Source: Diplosphaera chodatii (Eukaryota; Chlorophyta; Trebouxiophyceae; Prasiolales; Stichococcaceae). Taken from it: a stretch of DNA of 64,000 nucleotides. Shown one piece after another: positions 33,401-44,358 of this stretch; positions within the stretch are counted from its first letter, which is position 1, and the number at the start of each line of letters is the position of its first letter. The position numbers were made by a program, and so were the translations under genes. The notes beneath the pieces were generated by a model. It was not told the DNA's origin, did not search any database, and saw only the letters and a program-made list of their open reading frames with translations. The DNA lies in the NCBI GenBank assembly GCA_032358165.1, contig JAALGY010000057.1, positions 1,426,001 to 1,490,000 of the forward strand, read 5' to 3'.

Positions 33401-35632
33401 CACAGATCACATCCACCTGCATTTCTTCCCAGCCAACATGCAGGAGGACCAATGCATTGCCGATGACTGCGCAGGTGGCAGCCTCCTGTACGAGCACAAG
33501 AATCTGGGGCGTAAGGGGCAGCAGCTGGCAGCAAGCGTGAATGCGCAGGTGTGCGCTGTACCGTGCCCGAGACCGTGTGCACCGCCATGCACAGTGCTCA
33601 TAACATAGGGCAGTCTGCATTCTTCATACACCAGGGGACGATGCAGCTCCACTCCAAGGGGTGCCCTGCAGATGTACCAGACCGTCTCTCAAGTACATTG
33701 GGTGAGCTGTGACTGTGCAGAACCTGCTGATGCCCGGCGAAGACCTCGGCTTCCGCGTCGACTTCAAGCAGCCGTACGTCTTTGGCAGCGTCGACACGAA
33801 GAAGACTGCGCTTTCGCTGTCAGCGTTCAACGTGCGCAAAGTCTCAGGCGTCTTCATCCCAGGTGCGCACCGCTGTTGCAGTTGGACGTTCCAGGGTTTA
33901 GAGTGATTAGCAGAGGTTGACTGCACGGGGTTACCTAGTCTTTTCATGGTGGTTGCTGAGCCTGAGTTGCAAGACCGTGACTGATGTTGTCCAGGGCCGG
34001 GGGGTGAGGAGGTGCCCCCAGTCTTCATCGACCGCAGCGGCCTGAAGGCGTCGCTACAGGAGCAGTACACCCGCAACAGCAAGGGCACCCTCAGCCTGGT
34101 GCTTGAACAGGTGCTGTCAGTAACTCAGCACGGCCCTGTGGTGCACACGACCACTGTACAGCAGTGGAACCTGCGTGCCTCTGTATACACTGAAAGCCAT
34201 GAGCATCGCCAGGTGGGCTGCCATGCAGGCTGGCTGCAACTTTGCTGTCAGCTGTGAGGCTGGGGTCTCTCATTGGTCCGCCGCTGGTTGCCGGTGCAGG
34301 TGGCAGCGCTGGACGAGGGCGGCGGCCCGGCGCCCACCGGCTCCAGGGTGGTGCAGACAGCGCAGGGCGGCGCCCTGGACGCCAGCGGGCCCCCCACCAC
34401 CCTGTCAGACCGCGCCAAGGACCGCCTCATGTTCCTGCAGGTGCCGCGCTGCGCAGGCTGCTGGCAGCAGTTGTGATGACGTTGTCTATTCTGTGGAGTT
34501 CCAGTTCCATAGCCAATGACAACGGACGGCCGCTTACTCAGTCGCCGTCAGAAAGGCTTGGTGTGTCTTGCTGACTGCTTGCATCTTGTGCTTGCAGGGT
34601 GCAGTCACACGGGATGCCACATACCTGCAGAATGGCACGCCAGTCGGCCCCCGCGACATCTTGCAGGCATGCCAACGCAGCATGTTTATGGACGGGGCCG
34701 GCAATTGCTTTGCCCAGGTAATCATGCCACAGCCTGGCATCGGCATGCAAGCCACTGAAGTGTTCTGGTGCGTGTGCTGTGCAGGTAGACCAGGGGCTTG
34801 CGATAGGCACGCAGAATGCTTTCTTCAACAAGCACACCCTTTCAGTCACGCGCTTCCTGAAGCTGCGAGACCCAGCGTCCGGCAGCAGTGCGCCCCCCTG
34901 GGTGCTCGTGCTGCACGGCCGGTGCGTTGTCCTTAATTGCCTTGAGTGGTGCCTGCTGACGAGCCGTCTCCTTGGGCCTGCTGGCTGCATACCTTGTGCA
35001 CACGCATGCTGCTGCGCTGCAATCCACCCGTTTGGACGGCAGGAATCAAGCTCAGCTCAGCTTCCTTTGTCAATCCTTTACAGGTACGGCAGCATCATTG
35101 GTGACATGGCATCGTACGACGCCTTCACCCTGGGCGGCCCCTACAGCGTGCGCGGCTTCAGCGTTGGCGAGCTGGCAGCATGCCGCCGCTTTGCTGAAGC
35201 CGCTGTGGAGCTGCGGGTGCCGGTGCTCGGGCGCCAGCTGTTCGCCTTCTACGAGACCGGCACTGACCTTGGTGCGCCCGCCCTCGTGCCAGCCTGCCTG
35301 ATCAGCAGCGTGTGTTGCTCTGCACACACTGACAATGACGAATTGTTGTTGCAGCTCAAGGAGTTGCACAAGATGAGGTCATCGTCTTGTTGCACCTGCA
35401 ACTGTCCAAACATCTGTGCAGCATGATTTGCAAGTGGGTAACGAACCTCGTGCCACATGCAGGGTCGTCGAAGCTGGTGCGCGGCAACCCGACAGAGTAC
35501 TACCGGCGGGCGGGGAGTGGCACCTCGCTCGGCGCCGGCGTCAAGCTGGGCGCCGTGCGGGCGGAGTACTGCACCGAGGGCACCGCCCTCGACAAGGGCG
35601 CCTTCTTCCTGCGCTTTGGCGAGCGCTACTAG
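30433..35632 (+). CDS. TOC75: TOC75, protein-import channel of the outer chloroplast envelope
   Basis: Omp85-family beta-barrel that forms the preprotein channel of the TOC complex. The N-terminal exon encodes a Ser/Arg-rich transit peptide. It is followed by the polyglycine stretch (about 30893-30957), which in plants is required for envelope targeting, then WFRRFLGLAPAWA and an unusually long acidic block. POTRA-region exons include SNKFFVQEIRVHGLPVGKG, EDLFAGLKCQPGFVCTRQEL, YNDRGYAWSYVTSFEGLDRG and VMVKERPMQTSEVE. Barrel exons include NLLMPGEDLGFRVDFKQPYV, FIDRSGLKASLQEQYTRNSK, FTLGGPYSVRGFSVGELA (the conserved VRGF/Y element) and the final strand LDKGAFFLRFGERY, stop 35630-35632. About 18 exons. 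An alternative start is 30504. Confidence 0.94.
30893..31092 (+). repeat. Polyglycine and GAG-codon low-complexity tract in TOC75
   Basis: GGC/GGT codons encode a run of more than ten glycines, followed within about 50 bases by GAG/GAT-rich codons encoding a long Glu/Asp block. A second acidic run occurs in the next exon (about 31283-31345). Confidence 0.9.
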
Positions 35633-36153
35633 CTGCAAAAGGGCCATCGCAGAGCTCGCGGCAGCGGATGGGCCGCGCTAGCCTGTTCCGCGTTGTGGCG
35701 AGCTTCATGAACCTGCGGTTTCACTGAGCAAGGGGTCATGCGCAGTGTTCCGGCCGAAGTTCATAGCCCCGTGCAGGGATGTGCTTTGCAACCATGCTGT
35801 CATCTGGTGGCTGTTGAGGCTTTTTGGGTGCCGGGGCAGTTGTTGTGTGGTTTGCAACATCGCAGCAGTCTTTACAGGCCACTCCTTTTCAGCCCCCATG
35901 GGCTCAGGAACATTCCTAGTGTGAGTACAGGACCTTTTGCATATCGTCATCGTGCCAGGCTTCCAAGTGGTGGCACCCGCTCAATGTGGACACGATCGGA
36001 TGTGCAATGATTTTCGACAAGCGCGAGTGAGACGACGACGTGCCATCATGCAACCTTGCAGTGCCCCATGGCTGCTGTACTCAAATGCAGGCTTCATCAG
36101 CAGGGCATACGCTGCACGATACATTGTCCCAGCAGCAAGAGCTCCGCTGCATG
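35633..36153. other. Convergent 3' region, TOC75 and ATG18
   Basis: 521 bases between facing stop codons with no recognised gene; presumed 3' untranslated regions and spacer. Confidence 0.45.
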
Positions 36154-38544
36154 CTATTCGGTGGTCTCAAGGAACCGTGCAAAGTGCCGCTGCTCGCACA
36201 TTCCGCCCTTTTGAGGGTTGAAAGATGCTGTGTAGAATGTGCCACTGGACGACACCACAATGATCGTAGCAGGCGTAGCACCAAAGCCCACCACAGACCG
36301 CACCTGTGAACAAGATGTCTCATCTTGGACAAGCGGGCAGAAAGACACGGCCACACCACCAATGTTTCATCTGTTGTGGCCAATGACTATACCAGCTCGC
36401 TTCTCATGCCTGACACAGACTGCAAACTCACCTCCTCTGATAGCCTGAACTGTGCAAACGACCGCTCCGATGCAAAGTACGGCATCGGCAGGATCGACTG
36501 CAGCACCAACATTTGCATGTTAAATACTAGCAGTCGTGTCAATGTACACCATGAATAGGAAGGAAATGTTGAACGCAGGAGCACTGGCTCACGCTGACGA
36601 ACTTCAGCGAGGACACTGGGTTGGTATTGCCGTCCCCGCCTGGACTGGCCAGCTGCCGTGCTGCCGCTGCCTTTGCCTCTGCTGTGGCCAGCTTGAAGAC
36701 GTGCACTGTGCCCTGCAGCGGAACCGGCTCATGTCCTCATAATTAGTTGAGCACATCACACAACCAATGCCAGAGTTTGTGTGACCGCAGGCTGTATGAT
36801 CATGTCAACCTACCTTATCGCTGGACATGGCCAGCCACTCAGGTGCATCGCCCTTGGCGAATGCTATGCTGAAGACGCGCGCTGGATCAGCACCTCGCCG
36901 CAGTTCCTGCCAAGCCATAAACCGCTTGTTACACCCGCAGGTGACAGTTGAACTCTCCCGACCACAAGCCACACGCAACAACAGCATGCAGCAATCACCC
37001 CCGAGTGGCGAACATGTCACCATAATGGTCACATGCTGTGTGTGCCTGCATCATGAAGCCTGCAAGGTGGAGGTGAAGCAGACCAGCGGATTGCTACCAG
37101 TCGTATCGCCATCCACCTGCAGCTTGGAGCCGTCTGAGGTGGCGTAGATCCGCACGAGGGTGCCTTTCTCTGAGGCGGTCGCCAACAGCTTGCCGTCGAG
37201 CGACAGCGCAAGGCACGCCAGGCTGCTGGAGTGTGCCTGGATGAACTTGGTGCGGCGGACATCGTAAAGCTCCACTCGCACCTGCAGCCGGAAAGTGGTA
37301 GGCTTTGACTGCAGGCGGCTCCTCTCACAAGTAACGCCGCCCGCCGAGCGTTGGCGTGGAGGGAATGTGTCAAGCGGCATGCACCCTTGGCAGGCCTGTG
37401 CTAGGCATGCCTGTGCACGATCATACCTGCCCTGCATGCAGCCCGGGGCATGCCAGCGTGGTCTGCTCGGCAGCCGCTGACAGAGCAATGATGCCGGTCG
37501 GGTTACTGAGGGTTTCAATACTGTGTAGCAGCCGCAGGTCTGCAAAGTTGTACACCAGCACCTGAGACACAAAGAAGATGGATAGCAATTGTGCATGGTT
37601 CCATTGTGTTGAACACTTGTGGAAACAGTGAAAGTGTCATGTCAGTTTCCTAAACACGCCAAGCTTGTGAGCAAAGGTGATGGTTGAGATATACAGCGTG
37701 TGAGGTTAATCTAGCACACAACACAAACGCTCGGCTGTCACGTGACTACTGATCAGAAGGACTGACTGCGCAGTAAAGGCAGCAGCACCTTGTGCTCCAG
37801 GGCAACCACAATACGGTCGCGCCGCAAGCGCACAGAGTGCACCTGCACATGCGCACCACTGCTCAGTGACTGAAGCACATCCTGAGGAGGTGTCATCGAA
37901 GACTTGAGCTGCAGTGCGCAGATCTTTGTCCTGCATAACGCGTCGCACCTGGCTTCTGAAGCTGAGCTCACCGATGCAGCGGCCCTGGTGGTCATCCCAG
38001 ATCATGACCTGCATGCAGCACCGCATCCATGGTCGCCCTCAGAGGCATCCTCTGCTGCACAGGCGCCATGGCCTCAACATGCTACCGAGCCGACTCCGCC
38101 TTGACATGGTGCCCACCTTGTTAGGAGGATACAGCGTGGATCCGCCAGCGCCAACAATTGCCAGGATGTTACACCGGAACAACATTTCGACGATGTAGAT
38201 GCCGCCCTTGTCCAGCTCGCGCCGAAACTGCTGAGCACAGCCACAAGTCAAGTCCACGCAATTTGCAGACTTTATGGTATGAGGGTATCGAGTGCCAAAG
38301 ATGCAGAATGCCTACCGTCTCCCGAAAGGGCTCGCAGTTATATATGCGAAAGCCAGAGGCCGTACCACAGGCAAAACAGCCATAGTCCTGCGGAGCTCAG
38401 GCGAAAGACTCATCAGTGGAGCTGAAAGGCAGTCAAAGTGCACCCTTGCTGCATAGACATGATTCAACTTGCAGAACAAGCACGCCGCACCTGATTGAAG
38501 CCAACTTGCAACAATTCCACCTCGTCCGCTTTGTCCCTAGGCAT
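36154..38544 (-). CDS. ATG18: ATG18/WIPI phosphoinositide-binding WD-repeat protein (PROPPIN)
   Basis: Seven-bladed beta-propeller that binds PI3P and PI(3,5)P2 in autophagy. Start at 38544 ([18 protein letters not shown]). Then [20 protein letters not shown] (about 38390-38325), [20 protein letters not shown] with [20 protein letters not shown] (about 38240-37990), [20 protein letters not shown] (about 37830-37540), [17 protein letters not shown] and [20 protein letters not shown] (about 37280-37110), the lipid-binding [16 protein letters not shown] (about 36910-36860), FRLSEE near 36450, and a last exon ending at 36154. The L-R-R-G motif matches the family's paired phosphoinositide sites. 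Which ATG18 subgroup it belongs to was not resolved. Confidence 0.92.
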
Positions 38545-39258
38545 GCCTCTGATTGTTGTGTGCGTTACGCTATAACGAAGCGCGACAGGTCAGCCGCGCA
38601 AGCTGGACATTGCTCGCTGTCAACTGTTCGTAAGCTCCAATCCAACATCCATGAGTGAGTACTACATGCGTGTCGAGTCCGTCACAGTTGCCGAAGAGAT
38701 CAGAACCAGATGGAGTGATCGCAACACATGCGATAGGCTGCAGTGTCCAGATAGATAACAGCAGCTACTGTTGAGCACAGACAGTGCAGAGAGCGCAATG
38801 CACAAAGAAGGTGCGGTCCTCACGCGACGAGCTGCTGCAGCGCGAAGCGTAAGTTTCACGATTTCAAGTCGATGCTCTGACCGTGCGTGTATTATTGCAC
38901 ATTTGCCGGGCAGGCGAGGCTTCCCCTCCCAATTGAAGCCCACAGCGCCAGTCCCAGCTGAAAGGCGCCCTTCAATATTTACGGTCCTTCAACACATGGT
39001 CCATCAAAGTGCGCTCTCAGTATGTGCATTTTCAACGCCATCGACGTAGCGCGAGGTTCATTGTAGCAGCTTCTGTGTTCTCCTTGCCTTCCTGCGCGGG
39101 TCAGGCTGACCCCCCGACGCACCTACACTCCGTCCGGTGACGCCATGTGCGCCGGCTGCGGTCCGTCGTCTTGATGGACGCCATCTAACTCAAAGGAGTT
39201 TGCAGCATCTGTGTGTGCCTTGCGGTTGCAGTAGGGCTCGCGGGGCACCTGCAGGAGC
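38545..39258. promoter_or_regulatory. Divergent upstream region of ATG18 and UTP11
   Basis: 714 bases between divergent starts. One open frame at 38771-39049 (+) has no family resemblance and no supporting splice or start context, so it is not called as a gene. Confidence 0.45.
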
Positions 39259-40275
39259 ATGTCGTCCCTCAGAAATGCCGTCAAACGCAGCACGCACAAA
39301 GAGCGCGCACAGCCGTGAGCATCTCCCTCATTGCTCCCTTCCCGTGTGCTTTGGCAATGGTCGCTAGTCCGGGATTGGTACCTTGGAACCACATCCTGAG
39401 CTCACTGATGCTGCATCATCAGGTCATCGCGTCATCGGTTTGGGATACTGGAGAAGAAGAAGGACTATCTGCAGCGTGCTCGAAATCATCAGCAGAAAGA
39501 GCAAACACTGAAGGTGTGCGTAGTGGCAGTTGGTGATAGCTATTGGCGACCGGCAACCTGCTGCCCTGTTGCCTCGCATGGACGTGCGTCCTCATGTTGG
39601 CATGCAGCCTTGCAGGTGTTGCGGGAGAAGGCGGAGAACCGCAATCCAGATGAGTACTACACAGCCATGCAGCACGGTTCTCAGCGGGCTGCCAAATCCG
39701 ATGCAGGGTGCGCTCCGTCTCCATCATCTAACATGTGTCTGCGTGTTCAGGTTGTGGGCCAATGCTGGCAGCCATGCCATCAGCTGTTGCCATGGGTGGT
39801 GTGCAGGAAATTGACGGATGCGCAGATCAAGGGCCTCAAGTCGCAAGACCTGCGACATGTGCAGCTGCAGTCCCGCAAGCGCAGAAAGGACTTGCAGCGT
39901 TTGCAGGAGTCACTGCACTTCATAGGGGCGCCAGCAGCCAGGACACGCACAGTCTTCGTCGATGCGGCAGCGGCCCTGGAGTCCTCCGCAGCTGAGCAGG
40001 AGCTTGGCAGCCAGGTGCAAAACAGTGCAGCTGCACTTGACGGCACTGGGGCGGCTGTGCCAGACCGTGCGGCTGCGCGGCGAGCAAAGCGGCGTGCAAG
40101 CGCATACAGGCAGCTGCTGGAGGCCCGCGAGGAGGCTGGGCGGGTGGAAGAGATGGCAGCCCGGCTGCGGGCAGCAAAGGTGGCAGCTAGCCGTGGGCGG
40201 CGCACAAAGCAGCCGGCGGGTAACGAGAGCAATCTGATGGCTGCGCCGCGATTCAAGCGTGTGCGGCAACGGTGA
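39259..40275 (+). CDS. UTP11: UTP11-like U3 snoRNP component
   Basis: Small-subunit processome protein needed for 18S rRNA processing in the nucleolus. Four exons close to 235 residues: 39259-39314, 39423-39513, 39616-39707 and 39807-40275. The N-terminus is diagnostic: MSSLRNAVKRSTHKERAQP, then HRFGILEKKKDYLQRARNH. KAENRNPDEYYTAMQHGSQ and a basic QSRKRRKDLQRLQESLHFIG region follow. The C-terminal half is Ala/Arg-rich and coiled, ending APRFKRVRQR. The length is close to the human protein (253). DNAJC8 follows on the same strand after about 290 bases. Confidence 0.93.
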
Positions 40276-40564
40276 CACTGTGCTGTGGCTGGTGTGCCTC
40301 ACTGTGCTCCGGCCCAACCCCAATCTGCTCCAGTAGTGTATAGCGAGGAACTGAGGCTGCCGTGCCCATGAAGACAACATGGAGACTAAAGTGCGAGTGC
40401 CAAGCAGCATGCTGCAGAAGTATTGAACAGATGCTATCTGCACCGCTCAAACGTTTAGCGTCACATTCGTCAAAGTGCAGTCTTGTCGGCTTGCCACTAT
40501 CGCCGCTGCTTGACGGGCACAAAACGCGAACACTCTTCCAGCATTGCAGTAGGTTCAAAGCAAC

Positions 40565-42618
40565 ATGAGCACGGCAAACGGCATCGCGCAGTCAGCTGAT
40601 ACACCAGCAGATCCAGACGGCCAAACGGCTGCTGCAACTGTCCAACAATCAGCAGACGAAACTGCAGCTGCACCGCCATTGTCAGATGCCGCAGCTGCGC
40701 GAGATGCCGCAGCTGCATCAGCTGCCGATGCGGCCGTTGACACTTCACCGGGCACGGCAGGGCATGCTGCATCGAATGAGCATTTTGCAGAAGCTGCTCC
40801 TGGAGAAGCTGCTGCCGGCCAAACTGGTGTTTCAGCAGACGCAGCAGGCGCCGCAGAGCCACCAGCTGCATCGTCCGAGCCAATACCAGCGCTGCCCGAG
40901 AATGCAGACGATCTTCTGAAGGTGACCACTGCCATCAGCACTGCCACAGCCACAGTTTCCTGCAGGAATGATGATTGCGTCTGTCAAGCACTCCTGCAAC
41001 ACAACACTGCTGACACCGCAGACTTTGACCACATCTGAGGCGCCTGTAACAACTCCAGATGGTATGCGCTGCGTAACTCCTGCTGTGCTTGTATTTCAGG
41101 AGTTTTATGCAGAAGTCAGGGATGTGGACCGCAACAACGAAGTGCTGCGCATCATTGGTGCCTTCCGCCTCAATGGCTTTGAACAGCTGGGCTTGCGGTT
41201 CGATGCAACGCCAGAAGACATCCGCAAAGCGTACCGCAAGCTGTCGCTGCTGGTGCACCCCGACAAGTGCTCGCATCCGCAGGCCAAAGCTGCATTCGAG
41301 ATTGTCAACGCCGCCAGCAAGCAGCTGCAGGACGATGACCGGCGGCGAGAGCTGGTGCACGTTCTCAATCTATCACGAGGTGGGCAGGAGTTTGCCTCAG
41401 CAAATTGACAGTTCCGATTCCTGCTGTGACTTATATAGTGCTGTCATCTGATAGGTGCGGCTGACATGGCGCAAGCACCTTGCTCAGCACTGTTTCCTTG
41501 CACGGTGCAGACGAGGTGCGGAAGGATCGGAAGAAGGCGACGAAGCACGACTCAGTCCACCGGCTGGCGATCATTGTGCACAGCGGCGGGCAGGAGGGTG
41601 TGGAGGCGGCGTGGGAGGCCACACCCGAGTTCCACGAGACGTGGAGGGCCAAGGCGCGGGACATGCTGGCCCGCGCAGAGTTCCGGCGGCAGAAGCTCAG
41701 CGTGCGACTGAAGGTGGGCTCTGCTCCTGACACATCTTCGACCACTCTCTCCAGTGTCGCAGCATCCTAGCACTGCCGCCTGCTGGTGGCGATGCGTCGT
41801 CGTATGGCGGGAGGCTTGCCCACCGCTGCCATACCATGTGCTTGTGCTTGGCGCGCCGGCCATGGCATCTGCCGCATTGACAATGTCTCCCAGCAAGTGT
41901 GTAGTGGCAGTCATACACAGTCCTGCAAATTGGTGTCACGGTCGCTTCAATCCTGCAGGCAAGTACACGGCAACAATGTTCCTGCACCCCTTCAGCAAAA
42001 ACTCAATGCCAGGCGCAGTGCCGCACTCACAGCCAAGGGCGCTTTGCCTGCAGAACGAGGAGCACAGGGTAGAGGAGGATGAAGCGGAGACGCGCATCAA
42101 GCTCAAAGCCATGCGGGAACACCACAAGAAGTGGGAGGGCACGCGTGACAAGCGCATCAACAGCTGGCGGGACTTCGCCTCCAACAAGAAGGCGAAGAAG
42201 ACCAAGCCGCTTGGGGGCATCAAGCCGCCCAAGCTGAAGGTATCATGAGGCTTGCAGCCTTGTCAGATGTCTGGTTGTTCACATGTATGGTGCTGTGCAG
42301 GAGCAGGTAACATGCACGACCATGCGGCCTGCATCTAACATCTACGAGTGCACCCTGCAACATCTTGCATCGTTTTCTGCAGATGGAGGATGAGGATCGC
42401 ACCTACGTTCAGCGGTCAGCAGTGGAGCAATTTAAAGCGGCTGGCCAATTCACAGCGCCTAAGTATGCTTGGCTTCTACTGGTTTTTTTGGGGACCTTGC
42501 ACGTCGCACGCATGATGCTCCTTCCTGTCACTGCTGCACATGTGCTGCGCCAACTTCTGAATGGTCCAGCTGAATGTCAGGTTTGCTGTGCTGCAGGCCG
42601 CACCGAGAGGATGACTGA
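40565..42618 (+). CDS. DNAJC8: DNAJC8/SPF31 spliceosome-associated J-domain protein
   Basis: Nuclear J-domain co-chaperone associated with the spliceosome. Six exons close to 375 residues: 40565-40921, 41100-41379, 41511-41713, 42054-42239, 42383-42462 and 42597-42618. Exon 1 is a very Ala-rich, disordered leader. The J domain is in exon 2: LGLRFDATPEDIRKAYRKLS, LVHPDKCSHPQAKAAFEIVN, with the HPD tripeptide intact. The DNAJC8-specific region follows (RKDRKKATKHDSVHRL; AMREHHKKWEGTRDKRINSW). The tiny last exon completes ..TAPKPHREDD; without it the frame runs into a hydrophobic, intron-like stretch to 42796. Confidence 0.92.
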
Positions 42619-42807
42619 GAGGGTGCACTTGGGTTTGGCAGATCGGGCACCAATGTACACTAGACATAGATTGTCGATATATCCTGGATCCGGGCGTCAG
42701 TTGAATGCTGTACGACCGCAGCTCACTGTGACACTACATCTCCAGCATATGGCCATGTCAATGCGCCCACAGCATCGGAGTGATCACGCAACATGACCCC
42801 GCCTTTC

Positions 42808-43493
42808 TTAGCGACCATTGGCACCCGGAAGCGCACACGCCTCTGCTGCATCACATCCAACGGATGGCCACCGCAAACCAGCTGCTCGGCAGTTGAACTG
42901 CGGCTTGCCAAGGCTTTTGTTCACACTGTTGTGCACCTCACACATCCACTCTTCCAGTGCTTGCTGTGACCCTGCTCTAGGCGCATTCTGCCTGCACAGT
43001 TTGCAGAGATGCGTGAGCGTCAACAAATGTTTCGTTGACCAGCAAGACGATCCAAATGCACTTGGATTCCAGTGCTTGATCGACTCAATCTTGCAAGTCA
43101 AACAGCAGGTGATGTGCAGGACAGATGGTGGTTTACGCACTTGACGATCTCTTTAAAGTGCATAGCACATTCGCTGCAAGGATATATGCGCGTCAGCACG
43201 CTGACCTGCGGGAACGGGGTATCCACACGGTTTCAATCCGTGATGCACAAACCGTTTGCGCATCGAGGCTCTCGAGTGCAAGGTCCGCAGGCCAAGGTTC
43301 GCAGAGTGGGAACAATTAAGCACACCAGCATGTTTAGATCCTTCTGCTGCTGGCGGGTGGGCCGTTGCGGCCATTGCGCAGCCAGCGTGTGCAGCAGCGT
43401 CCACGTAGACCTGCCCAGCTCCTCCTTAGAGATGCCGTCTGCATATAGGACATGGGCACGGTCTGCAAGCCAGGCTACCAATCTTTTGGCCAT
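42808..43493 (-). CDS. ERV1: ERV1/ALR-type FAD-linked sulfhydryl oxidase
   Basis: Mitochondrial intermembrane-space enzyme that reoxidises MIA40-type import substrates and passes electrons to oxygen or cytochrome c. Three exons (minus) give 138 residues: 43493-43326, 43205-43137 and 42987-42808. Seen are KEELGRSTWTLLHTLAAQWP, the active-site pair in IYPCSECAMHFKEIV, and EWMCEVHNSVNKSLGKPQFN with the structural cysteines. The C-terminus carries a further Cys pair, GCDAAEAC, where plant enzymes have their shuttle disulfide; here the spacing is CX5C. The N-terminus before the FAD domain is short (about 22 residues), so an upstream exon may be missing. Confidence 0.92.
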
Positions 43494-44358
43494 GCACCCA
43501 TGGCAGGCTGGATGATGATGTGGGTTATGGAGGATTTAATGTGTGACCTGACCTGTATAGGTCGCATTCGGCTGCGTCACCGCATGCAGAGAGCTGGTGC
43601 TGGGGTGCACATCCTGAGCAGTCCGGTGAACAATGCGCTGCTGATGTGGCCCTGGGACCGCTGCCAACAGGTCCACCGCCCAGCCGAGGTCGAGCTGCAG
43701 GCCGTGTGGTCGCTTTGCACGGCCGAGCGTGTTTCTGGGAAGATGTCGACTGCGGTCCGGCAACACCAACGGCAGGAGCGGGCGGCACGGCGGTAGCGGC
43801 ATGCACGATGCAGTGATCTGCACCAGGACCTGTGTGATGTACGCAGGAAGAGTTGCAAGCGTCGACTTCAAGCAGCAGTCCCATCGTCCTACTCCATGCA
43901 TCACACTGAAGCAGCGCACCTGTCTCACTCCAAGCGGCAGCGTGCACACACAAGGTTATTGTTAGCTCTACAGCTGCAACCGCCTGGCTCTGTGCACCGA
44001 TGAACACAGTATGATAAGATGTTTCAAGGTGACAAGCTGAAACGATGAACTCGCGGTATGTCATGGCACATTTGGCACTGTAATGCAGGCTGTCGTGCAA
44101 GATGGTTGGGAGATCTGTCCGGCAAGGGGCAAGCACCCACCCTGGTGACATCTTGGCCACCTGTTGCACGTTGTCGGACCAGCAGCACGCTAGTCCATCC
44201 GCCTTGTCATGCAAGGCACTGATGCCGTGCCCTCTGGTGTTTCCGCACTGGACATTTGACAAGCCGATCAGCTGTGAGCAGCAGTCCTTCATGGTTGCTA
44301 GCTTCCAGGATCTGACTCTCCTGTAGGAAGGGGTGTCCATTGAAGTCAAACTGGCGCT
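43494..44358. promoter_or_regulatory. Divergent upstream region of ERV1 and SCYL1
   Basis: 865 bases. A 298-codon open frame on the minus strand (43525-44421) overlaps the SCYL1 start region but looks like no known protein and was not called. The stretch may still hide an N-terminal ERV1 exon. Confidence 0.4.

Noticed and set aside
38771..39049. 92-codon plus-strand frame between ATG18 and UTP11
   Set aside because: No similarity, no splice or downstream continuation, and it lies in a divergent promoter region.
42463..42796. Continuation of the DNAJC8 frame to 42796
   Set aside because: It becomes hydrophobic and unlike the family; splicing at 42463 to 42597 gives a short basic/acidic end (PHREDD) that fits.
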